Shown here: in pieces, positions 53,625-60,935 of the stretch | Position numbering within the stretch: position 1 is the stretch's first letter | Layout of the letters: each line of letters opens with the position of its first letter | DNA from: Hyphomicrobiaceae bacterium | Lineage (GTDB): Bacteria; Pseudomonadota; Alphaproteobacteria; Rhizobiales; Hyphomicrobiaceae | Assembly (NCBI GenBank): GCA_025351355.1 | Contig: JANXWC010000059.1 | Location: 1 to 64,000 of the forward strand | Reading direction: 5' to 3' | Length of the DNA stretch: 64,000 nucleotides | Translations under genes and position numbers: made by a program | The notes under the pieces: model-generated | Database searches by the model: none | Seen by the model: the letters and a program-made list of their open reading frames with translations, nothing else | Told to the model about the DNA's origin: nothing

Positions 53625-53693
53625 TTCTGACGACCGTACAGCGGTTGAAAGAAGCTGGTTCGGCGACCGAGGCAGCTACAATTTGGAGATAGC

Positions 53694-54068
53694 TCAAATC
53701 ACTGGAACGGTGGGGTCCCAGTAGGGTCGAACGCCGTAGTGCTGATGCGTCCGGGTTTCCCACTCCCGGTTTCCCCATGCATCATCGGCAAACTGCGGCG
53801 CCGACTTAAGTTGGACTTCCGTTATGCCGGTCCTGTAGCCACCAAGCGCGGTGTCATATTTTAGCGCACCCCACGGAATGGGGTAGCGACTGTTGCCGAC
53901 GCCCAGGAAGCCACCAAAGCCCATTACCGCGTACGTCACGCGACCGGATATTTTTTCAATGATCAAGTGATCGATATCGCCGACCTTGGAATCGCCGACG
54001 CCGTAAACTGTCGTGCCTTGAACATCTTCGCTCGAGATAAGCTGATTGTAAGGCTGTGCGGTTGCCAT
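53694..54068 (-). CDS. PRC-barrel domain protein
   Basis: This 124-aa protein contains a PRC-barrel: LISSEDVQGTTVYGVGDSKV, then GDIDHLIIEKISGRVTYAVM, GFGGFLGVGNSRYPIPW. PRC-barrels occur in photosynthetic reaction centres, ribosome maturation factor RimM and many stress-related soil-bacterial proteins. AGAGGAG lies 10 nt before the ATG at 54068, which decides this start. Function unknown; stress response is a common context in Rhizobiales. Confidence 0.85.
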   Translation of the reverse strand: MATAQPYNQLISSEDVQGTTVYGVGDSKVGDIDHLIIEKISGRVTYAVMGFGGFLGVGNSRYPIPWGALKYDTALGGYRTGITEVQLKSAPQFADDAWGNREWETRTHQHYGVRPYWDPTVPVI

Positions 54069-54128
54069 GCTGCTAACTCCTCTTTCACCATGGCAATTTA
54101 ACTTCCGCACCGATAATGCGTTCCCGCT

Positions 54129-54428
54129 TCAAGCGGCGCGCGTGCCTGTCAAAGGAACGCTGCCCATGGGTCCAAGGCCGACCGTGCCGGACATCGTGTC
54201 GCCGGTGACGGTAACATCGAATTGTAATGTCATGGGCATGGGTTGAGTAACTTCAGCGGTCCAGCTCAGTTTGTCGCCGGCGACTTTGCCGCTCACCTGC
54301 TGCTGGCCTTGCGGTCCGCCTTCGACGATGCCGATGAACGTGTTGTTGCTCGTCGTGATGGTAAGTTGGCGCTGTTGCGGGCCCGTCGGGGCTGCGACTG
54401 AGATATTCCATTTTCCGTCGGCTGACAT
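54129..54428 (-). CDS. Small conserved-looking hypothetical protein
   Basis: This 99-aa protein (MSADGKWNISVAAPTGPQQR at the start) is rich in beta-strand-type Thr/Val/Gly residues, for example GKVAGDKLSWTAEV and TVTGDTMSGTVGLGPMG. It has no signal peptide or membrane segment and probably forms a small beta-barrel. AAGGAAAA precedes the ATG at 54428. It lies between the amidohydrolase and PRC-barrel genes on the same strand. I do not recognise the family. Confidence 0.65.
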   Translation of the reverse strand: MSADGKWNISVAAPTGPQQRQLTITTSNNTFIGIVEGGPQGQQQVSGKVAGDKLSWTAEVTQPMPMTLQFDVTVTGDTMSGTVGLGPMGSVPLTGTRAA

Positions 54429-54496
54429 GATTTTCCTTGTTGGTTTAAGTGATGGTGGTGTCGTCGCTACCTGTACCTGCAGATCAAAGTCCCAAA

Positions 54497-55507
54497 TCAA
54501 AGTTTGTAGATGCGGTTGGCGGTGCCGTAGAACATGGCGTGCTGCTCGTCGGCGGAATAGCGTGCTGCGATTTTCTTCATGGCATTCCAGTACGCGACAT
54601 AGGGCAGCGAGCGGCGGTCGACCGGAAAGTTGCTTTCAAACATGCAACGATCAGGGCCGAAGCATTCGATGGCGTGGTGATAATAGTGCGATTGCGCCGC
54701 CACCAATTCGTCTGAGCTGGCAGGGCGATCCCGCCGGTCCCAGCCGAAGCCATTGTCGGGCATGGCGAGGCCACCAAGTTTAGCGACGACGTTGGGGCAA
54801 GCAGCAATGGCCGCAATATCGTCACGCCACTTGTCATAGATGGCTTCGCGTTGACCAGCATAAATACCAACGCCAAGCGGCGTGCCGAAATGATCGAGGA
54901 CGAGCGTTGTTTCAGGGGTTGCACGTGCCAGAGCGGCGAAAGCTGGATTCTGGTGGTGATAGTGCCAAGTGTCATAGGTATAGCCGAGTTTGCCTAGCCG
55001 TTTTACGCCGGCACGAAAATCGGCATCGTCGTAAAGTCCTGCCGCGCCGCGACCGGGAATGTTCAACGCTTCGGGATTGGGATCACGCGCGCCCGCATGC
55101 CGGATGCCACGGAACAGTCCGTCGGCGGCGTCGAGGTGTGCGCGCAGAACTTCGTCGAGGGCAGCGCCTAAACGAAGATCGGCATGGCCAACAAAGCCCG
55201 CGACAACTGCGCCACCGCCGGCACGGCTGGCTCTCGCGATGGCGGCAACGAATTCGGTTTCGCCGACGGGTTTCAGGTGGTCGGGTCCGTCGCCCCGATA
55301 GCTGGCGCGGCACTCGATGAAAACGGTTTTCTCGATGTTATGGCCGGAATTTGTGTCGGCCCAAAGGTTGGCGAGCAGGTAGGGCGTTCGCCCGCCCGCG
55401 TCTGTCCATAAATGATGATGGGGATCGATGATGCGGCGAGATGGGCCGATGGCGACCTCATTGGACTGAGCCAACCAGGGATCGCTACCAGGAATGAGTT
55501 TTGACAT
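54497..55507 (-). CDS. Amidohydrolase-2 family metal-dependent hydrolase
   Basis: This 336-aa TIM-barrel hydrolase shows the metal-binding start IIDPHHHLWTDAG (HxH type), a GIRHAGARDPNP segment, VLDHFGTPLG with the third His region, and CMFESNFPVDRRSLPY with the conserved Asp/Glu near the end. Relatives hydrolyse lactones or decarboxylate aromatic acids. The start lies 14 nt inside the head-to-head region with the SDR gene. Substrate unknown. Confidence 0.85.
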   Translation of the reverse strand: MSKLIPGSDPWLAQSNEVAIGPSRRIIDPHHHLWTDAGGRTPYLLANLWADTNSGHNIEKTVFIECRASYRGDGPDHLKPVGETEFVAAIARASRAGGGAVVAGFVGHADLRLGAALDEVLRAHLDAADGLFRGIRHAGARDPNPEALNIPGRGAAGLYDDADFRAGVKRLGKLGYTYDTWHYHHQNPAFAALARATPETTLVLDHFGTPLGVGIYAGQREAIYDKWRDDIAAIAACPNVVAKLGGLAMPDNGFGWDRRDRPASSDELVAAQSHYYHHAIECFGPDRCMFESNFPVDRRSLPYVAYWNAMKKIAARYSADEQHAMFYGTANRIYKL

Positions 55508-55613
55508 GGGGCCTCCTCAGTTCGTTACAACGAGCCTAACGTTGAAGCCAGGGTTGGTCGATGGTGTATTCGTAGCGAGCGACTGCCATCGCAAGCAATG
55601 GAGTGACTACGTC

Positions 55614-56351
55614 ATGGGTGATCTGGATTTCAGCGGCAAGACCATATTGGTTGTCGGTGGATCGAGTGGGATCGGCAATGGTGTCGCGCAGGGTTTTCGC
55701 GCGTGTGGCGCTAAAGTATGCGTTACGGGCACGCGCGCTACTGCTGCCGATTACCGAACGGAAATTGGTAGCGATCTCGGCGGGCTCGATTATGCCAGCC
55801 TCGATGCGACCAATGGGCGAACTCTCGAGGCCTGGCGCCCACCGTTCACAGAACTCGACGTGCTGGTGCTTTCACAAGGCACGGTCCTCTACAAGAGGGA
55901 AGAGTTTGTGCTCGACGGCTTCCGCCGCGTCGTTGATGTCAACCTGAACAGCCTGATGGCGTGCGCCATGAAGTTTCACGCTATGTTGGCGCGGAGTCGC
56001 GGAGCACTGATCATCATCAGTTCGACGGCGGCGTTCCATGCGACGAAGGGCAACCCTGCGTACAATGCATCGAAGGCCGGCGCCGTAGGGCTGACCCGTA
56101 CATTGGGTGTGGCGTGGGCCGAAGATGGCATTCGCGTCAATGGTATTGCGCCGGGCTTAGTCGATAGCAAACTCACAAAGGTCACAACCGGAAATACAAA
56201 ACGGCTTTATGGAGCGCTGCAGAAAATCCCAGTGCATCGACTTGGAACGCCGAAGGACATGGCAGGAGCAGCGCTATTTTTGGCGTCGCCTTTGGCTGCC
56301 TATATCATCGGGCAGACGATAATCGTGGATGGGGGGCTCATTCTTGCCTAG
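55614..56351 (+). CDS. Short-chain dehydrogenase/reductase
   Basis: This 245-aa classical SDR has the NAD(P) motif VVGGSSGIGNGVAQGF, the catalytic tetrad with Ser in IIISSTAAFHAT, Tyr-x3-Lys in AYNASKAGAVGL and the Asn of VDVNLNSLM. The C-terminal IIVDGGLILA is normal. The ATG at 55614 (MGDLDFSGKTILV) is preferred to an upstream ATG at 55494 that would overlap the divergent amidohydrolase start. Substrate unknown. Confidence 0.85.
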   Translation: MGDLDFSGKTILVVGGSSGIGNGVAQGFRACGAKVCVTGTRATAADYRTEIGSDLGGLDYASLDATNGRTLEAWRPPFTELDVLVLSQGTVLYKREEFVLDGFRRVVDVNLNSLMACAMKFHAMLARSRGALIIISSTAAFHATKGNPAYNASKAGAVGLTRTLGVAWAEDGIRVNGIAPGLVDSKLTKVTTGNTKRLYGALQKIPVHRLGTPKDMAGAALFLASPLAAYIIGQTIIVDGGLILA

Positions 56352-56373
56352 CGCCATCGGCAGCGTGAAAGTA

Positions 56374-57210
56374 TCACGCCTTGCCTTTCCAGGGGACGGC
56401 GACCCTTTCAATCCAGCGCATCAGCAATTCGAAGGCAAAGGCGACAATTCCAATTAAAAGAATGCCGAGGATGACAACGTCCGTGCGAAGAAAGTTGGAG
56501 GCGTTAAATACCATTTTGCCAAGACCGGCATCGGCGGCCACCATTTCGGCGGCGACCAGCGTCGTCCAGCCGACGCCCATGCCGATCCTGAGGCCTACCA
56601 GGATTTCCGGTAGTGCCGATGGAATTATCACGTGAACGATGACCTGCCAGTCGGAGGCGCCCATCGAGCGGGCGGCTTGGATTTGTTCCTGGCTGACGGA
56701 ACGAACGCCCGCGCGAGCAGCAAGTGCAACGGGTGCGAAGATGGATAAGAACAAAAGAATGATCTTGGCCATCTCGCCGATGCCAAACCAGATGATCATC
56801 AACGGCAGATAAGCAAGCGGCGGGAGCGGACGATAGAATTCGATGGGCGGATCAAGCAATCCTCGAGCAATGCGAGAAACGCCCATGGCGATGCCAACGG
56901 GAATGCCCAGCAGAACGGCGAGCACAAAGGCTGCTGACACACGCCCCAAACTCCACATAAAATGGATGCCAAGAGTGTGGTTGTCGAGGTCGCCTGAAAT
57001 AGCATCCTTAAAGGCTTTGATGATCGTTTCAGGTTTTGGCAGGAACAGTGGCTTGATCCAGTTAAGATGGGTTGCCAGCCACCAGAGCAATAGCAGTGCG
57101 CCAATGCTGATCGCGTTCATGGCGAGGCTGGAGCCCTCACCCAAGACGCGATATCGGCTGGTTTTTACAGCGTCTTTTTCAAGTGGAGGCGGTGTGCCGT
57201 CTGCGGCCAT
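56374..57210 (-). CDS. tauC: Taurine/sulfonate ABC transporter permease
   Basis: This 278-aa inner-membrane permease has six hydrophobic segments and the EAA-type cytoplasmic loop EQIQAARSMGASDWQVIVHVIIP, which docks to the ATPase. GMGVGWTTLVAAEMVAADAG is typical of the SsuC/TauC group. It starts 2 nt after the tauB stop, so the two are co-translated. The sulfonate assignment comes from the TauA neighbour; nitrate or aromatic sulfonate permeases look alike. Confidence 0.85.
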   Translation of the reverse strand: MAADGTPPPLEKDAVKTSRYRVLGEGSSLAMNAISIGALLLLWWLATHLNWIKPLFLPKPETIIKAFKDAISGDLDNHTLGIHFMWSLGRVSAAFVLAVLLGIPVGIAMGVSRIARGLLDPPIEFYRPLPPLAYLPLMIIWFGIGEMAKIILLFLSIFAPVALAARAGVRSVSQEQIQAARSMGASDWQVIVHVIIPSALPEILVGLRIGMGVGWTTLVAAEMVAADAGLGKMVFNASNFLRTDVVILGILLIGIVAFAFELLMRWIERVAVPWKGKA

Positions 57211-57212
57211 GA

Positions 57213-58028
57213 CTAGCCTCCGGCCTGGCCGACTGGCGATAAATTGCGACGTTGAATGTCTGCCAGGACGGCTTCGCGCAGGCGAATGAATTCGGGATCG
57301 GATTTGACTTTACGAGCGTCGCGCGTGGAAATGAACCGCCGGCCAAAATCAAGCTCATAGATTTTTTCGCTCTTGCCGGGTCGCGGCGTCATGACGACCA
57401 AGCGGGTGGCGAGGAACAATGCCTCCTCGACCGAATGAGTGATGAAAAAGATCATCTTGCCGGTGCGGTGCCAAATATCGAGGATCAGTTCCTGTACCTG
57501 CTCGCGCGTCAACGCGTCGAGGGCACCAAGCGGTTCGTCCATCAGCAGAACTTCCGGGTCAGACGCCAATGCGCGAGCGATACCGACGCGTTGCTGCATT
57601 CCGCCGGATAGTTCGTAAATCATTTTATGCTCAAAGTCGGCAATCCCCACCAGTGCCAGATTTTCTCGTGCGATCCGGTGGCGCTCGGCCAGTGGCACGC
57701 CCCGCATCTTGAGGCCAAAGGCTACGTTGTCGATAACTTTCAGCCACGGCATCAACGCATGACGTTGGAAGACAACACCGCGGTCGCTTCCCGGACCGGT
57801 GATGGGTTTACCGTCTAGCAGAGCCTCGCCTTCAGAAGCATCGAGAAAGCCGGCCATGACTGACAACAGCGTAGTCTTGCCGCAGCCGGACGCGCCGATG
57901 GCTACCACGAAGTCGCCGTCCTCTATGGTGAGGTGGACATGTGACAGTGCTTCGACGTGGCTGCCGCTCGACGCGTAGCGTACCGACAGATCTTTAATTT
58001 CCAGAATGGATTTGGGGCCGGCGGCCAT
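57213..58028 (-). CDS. tauB: Taurine/sulfonate ABC transporter ATP-binding protein
   Basis: This 271-aa ATPase has Walker [13 protein letters not shown]-loop [13 protein letters not shown], signature [15 protein letters not shown], Walker [16 protein letters not shown] and switch His in [12 protein letters not shown], all characteristic of the SsuB/TauB/NrtD branch. It powers import through TauC. It sits between tauA (107 nt upstream) and tauC (2 nt downstream). Confidence 0.9.
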   Translation of the reverse strand: MAAGPKSILEIKDLSVRYASSGSHVEALSHVHLTIEDGDFVVAIGASGCGKTTLLSVMAGFLDASEGEALLDGKPITGPGSDRGVVFQRHALMPWLKVIDNVAFGLKMRGVPLAERHRIARENLALVGIADFEHKMIYELSGGMQQRVGIARALASDPEVLLMDEPLGALDALTREQVQELILDIWHRTGKMIFFITHSVEEALFLATRLVVMTPRPGKSEKIYELDFGRRFISTRDARKVKSDPEFIRLREAVLADIQRRNLSPVGQAGG

Positions 58029-58135
58029 CTGTCTGTTGGTGATCCAGAATACGTAGGGCCGATCCTATGACTGGCCCCGTTGCGACATTTATGCCGATAG
58101 CATTTGTAAACGTGCTGTTCGATCCCGTTTCACGA

Positions 58136-59143
58136 TTACTTGGCAACTGCCGCGGCAAATTCAGGATTGACGAATTTACCAAAGTCGCTTGGGACATCGG
58201 TGATCCGACCCTGTTCGTTAAGGAATACCGCTGTATTGGCCATGGCCTTGGCAACGCCACCAGCGGCGCCACCGCCGAGCCACTTGTCTGAGGCCTGTTC
58301 GGCGGCAGGCATAAACCCATAATCGGCCATGGCTGCGGGGACGTCTTCAGGCTTCGCGCCAACGATTTTAGCCGTAGCTTTCGCTTCTTCGGAGTCTTTG
58401 GTGTATTTGGATTTGTTGGCGAGATAAGTCGCGTCAGCTTTGGCAATCTCGCGAATGAGTGCGACGATGAACTCCTTGTTCTTGTCGGCCCAGGCCTTGT
58501 TGACCATCAATGCATCGAACGTGGGTGCGCCCTGCTTGGCAATATCCGAGGAGGATATCAGCACCTTGCCGCCACTTGCCTTTGCCTTCGACAGTACCGG
58601 TTCCCAGATGAAGGCGCCGTCGAGATCGCCACGTTCCCAGGCCGCTGCAATTTCCGGCGGGCGCATATTGAGCAACTGCACTTCCTTCGGGTTGATGCCG
58701 GCCTTGTTGAGTGCGTACATCAACTGATAGTGCGACGTGGAAACGAACGGCGTCGCGATCTTCTTGCCTTTGAGGTCGGCGAGCGACTTGATTCCGGATT
58801 TTTCAGAGACTACGAGCTGCTCGGAGTTATTTATATCGTCGAGAATCCACACGACTTGCACATCCAGGCCTTGGGCTGCGGCAGCCGTCGCCGGAGATGA
58901 ACCAACTTCGCCAATCGGAATATCGCCAGAAGCCATGGCCTTGATAACGTCACCGCCACCGCCGAACATTTTCCAATTGATCTTGTAGCCGGTCGCCTTT
59001 TCGATGGCGCCTTGAGCCATCGCCACTCGCATGGGGATCACCATGTCCTGGTGCGCGAACGTGACCTCCTTGGTCTGGGCGAGAGCCGCGCCGGTGCTGA
59101 AGAACAACGCTAACGGAAGCGCAAAAATGTTACGACGGTCCAT
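58136..59143 (-). CDS. tauA: Taurine ABC transporter substrate-binding protein
   Basis: This 335-aa periplasmic protein has a cleavable signal (MDRRNIFALPLALFFSTGAA, LAQ). The mature sequence follows TauA closely: GGDVIKAMASGDIPIGEVGS, then SSPATAAAAQGLDVQVVWIL, KKIATPFVSTSHYQLMYALN and PPEIAAAWERGDLDGAFIWE. It captures taurine or a related alkanesulfonate for TauBC. It begins 91 nt after the last soe gene on the same strand, consistent with one sulfonate-and-sulfite unit. No tauD, tpa or xsc is seen in the window. Confidence 0.85.
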   Translation of the reverse strand: MDRRNIFALPLALFFSTGAALAQTKEVTFAHQDMVIPMRVAMAQGAIEKATGYKINWKMFGGGGDVIKAMASGDIPIGEVGSSPATAAAAQGLDVQVVWILDDINNSEQLVVSEKSGIKSLADLKGKKIATPFVSTSHYQLMYALNKAGINPKEVQLLNMRPPEIAAAWERGDLDGAFIWEPVLSKAKASGGKVLISSSDIAKQGAPTFDALMVNKAWADKNKEFIVALIREIAKADATYLANKSKYTKDSEEAKATAKIVGAKPEDVPAAMADYGFMPAAEQASDKWLGGGAAGGVAKAMANTAVFLNEQGRITDVPSDFGKFVNPEFAAAVAK

Positions 59144-59234
59144 GCACCGATCTCCACAATTGGCTGAGCGAATTTGCCTCCACTGAAGCTAGGCAGGTTT
59201 TGGCGAACTAGCAAGGCTGGCTGACAGTCGGAGG

Positions 59235-60182
59235 TCAGGCTGATTTAGCGCCATAATAAAGCGTCACAACGTGTTGCGCTTCAGCAAAAAAGAGCCAGCG
59301 CTCGGTAAAAATGCCAATTGCGCATGAGACGATGGCCAATCCCGTCAAGAAGGTGGCGACAATGGGTATTGTGACCAATGCCACCGCTAGGAGTACGGCG
59401 GGCGCAAGGAAACCTGCGCCCAAGATTAAGCCGCGTAATTTCTCGGCGTGCTTGCGGCCTACAACGAAGCCCATTTCGCGCATGACAAAATTTGCTTGCC
59501 CGTGCGGCGGGTCAAGCGGACGCACATCGCCGATGCTTGCGAGGCCGATGGCTTGACCAGCCGTAAAGGTGCGAGGAGCATTGGCGACGATGCGCCAATA
59601 GGTCCGCTTTAATGCGGCACCGAGCAACAGGGCCGCAATCGTGAGGATCGATAGCGGCGGTATCTCGATAAAGAACGTGCGCAAAATAAACAGTGCGAGC
59701 AGACTGCCGGTGGCAATCGCCAGCACGACATAGATCGGTGTCACCAACGGTTGATGCCAGGCGCGGATCGTGGGCAGCGACTGATAGATCATGCCGGTGC
59801 AGTAGACGGTTGCGAGTGACAAACCGACGGTCGCCACAGCCATGCACACAAATATCGTCGAGTAGGTGCCGAGCCAAATCCAACCGATCGCCAAGAAGCC
59901 GGCAGGAATAAAACTCGCGATGCTGAGTACACCTTCGCGCGAAAGCCAGGATGTGCGCCATTGAGAAAAAGCACGCCAGGCGCGCGACGGACGACCGAGA
60001 TGCAGGGTCGAGGCCAAAAGGCCTATCGATATGAGTGCAAAGGCCGAGCCGAGCGACAGGAGGCCCAGGAGCGGCGCGGGTGGAATGGCGCCGAGCGAAT
60101 AAAGGGTGGCGAGACAGATCAGCAGACCATAGCCGGCGCCGGACAGCGTGGTAAAAAAAATGACGGAGTAGGCTGGATGCAT
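59235..60182 (-). CDS. soeC: Membrane anchor subunit, DmsC/SoeC type
   Basis: This 315-aa protein has about eight hydrophobic helices, starting MHPAYSVIFFTTLSGAGYGL, with STLHLGRPSRAWRAFSQWRT, the LHLGRP segment characteristic of DmsC-family anchors. It would deliver electrons from the iron-sulfur subunit to the quinone pool. It is 6 nt downstream of the 4Fe-4S subunit gene. The order (molybdoprotein, FeS protein, DmsC-type anchor) and absence of a Tat signal on the large subunit match SoeABC sulfite dehydrogenase; a DMSO-reductase-like complex is the alternative. Confidence 0.75.
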   Translation of the reverse strand: MHPAYSVIFFTTLSGAGYGLLICLATLYSLGAIPPAPLLGLLSLGSAFALISIGLLASTLHLGRPSRAWRAFSQWRTSWLSREGVLSIASFIPAGFLAIGWIWLGTYSTIFVCMAVATVGLSLATVYCTGMIYQSLPTIRAWHQPLVTPIYVVLAIATGSLLALFILRTFFIEIPPLSILTIAALLLGAALKRTYWRIVANAPRTFTAGQAIGLASIGDVRPLDPPHGQANFVMREMGFVVGRKHAEKLRGLILGAGFLAPAVLLAVALVTIPIVATFLTGLAIVSCAIGIFTERWLFFAEAQHVVTLYYGAKSA

Positions 60183-60188
60183 TTTGCC

Positions 60189-60935
60189 TCAGCGAGTGAA
60201 CATTTTGTCGGCGAAGGCGAACAATTTTTCGAGCGCCGCTCCGGTGGAAGCGACTGCTTCGGTTGCCGCCGATGGAATCGAGTTTGTCGCGTCCCGCTTC
60301 GCACGCGGGGGCAAGTATTTGTTGACGGGCTTGAAGCCCATGTCAGGCAGAAGGTCGACGCCGCCACGGTCGGCCACGAGTTTTGAGACGTCGCTTCGGG
60401 GGTCGCCGAGGTCGCCGAAATGGCGCGCGCCGGTCGGGCATGCGCGGACGCAAGCCGGGATGCGATCTTCCTCTGGGATGTGCTCGTTATAGATACGATC
60501 GACGCACAGCGTGCATTTTTTCATTATGCCATCAGCATAGTCGTATTCGCGGGCGCCATAGGCGCAGGCCCATGAGCATAGCTTACAACCGATGCAAAGA
60601 TCGGGATCGACAAGGACAATGCCATCTTCTGCGCGTTTGTAGCTGGCACCCGTGGGACATACCGTGACACAGGCCGGAGTTTCGCAATGCAGGCACGAGC
60701 GCGGGAAATGCAGGGTGCGAGACGTGTCGCCGGCGCCGACTTCGAAACTGTGGACGCGGTTGAGCCAAGCCCCGTGCGGGTCGGCGCCATACGGATCGAT
60801 GTCGGAGAGCGGCGCGGAGTAACCGCCGGTGTTCCATTCCTTGCAGCTGGTGGCGCAAGCCTGGCAGCCGACACATGTATCAAGGTCAATAACCAGGCCG
60901 AGTTTGGTTTTCGATGGCGGTGGTAGGGCTGTCAT
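60189..60935 (-). CDS. soeB: Four-cluster 4Fe-4S subunit (SoeB/DmsB type)
   Basis: This 248-aa ferredoxin-like protein carries four Cys clusters: CVGCQACATSCKEWN, CLHCETPACVTVCPTGA, CIGCKLCSWACAYGAREYD and CTLCVDRIYNE with CVRACPTGARHFG. It would transfer electrons between the molybdopterin subunit and the membrane anchor. There is no signal peptide. Its ATG overlaps the stop of the large subunit by 4 nt. A C-terminal helical tail of about 50 residues beyond the last cluster is longer than in DmsB. Confidence 0.85.
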   Translation of the reverse strand: MTALPPPSKTKLGLVIDLDTCVGCQACATSCKEWNTGGYSAPLSDIDPYGADPHGAWLNRVHSFEVGAGDTSRTLHFPRSCLHCETPACVTVCPTGASYKRAEDGIVLVDPDLCIGCKLCSWACAYGAREYDYADGIMKKCTLCVDRIYNEHIPEEDRIPACVRACPTGARHFGDLGDPRSDVSKLVADRGGVDLLPDMGFKPVNKYLPPRAKRDATNSIPSAATEAVASTGAALEKLFAFADKMFTR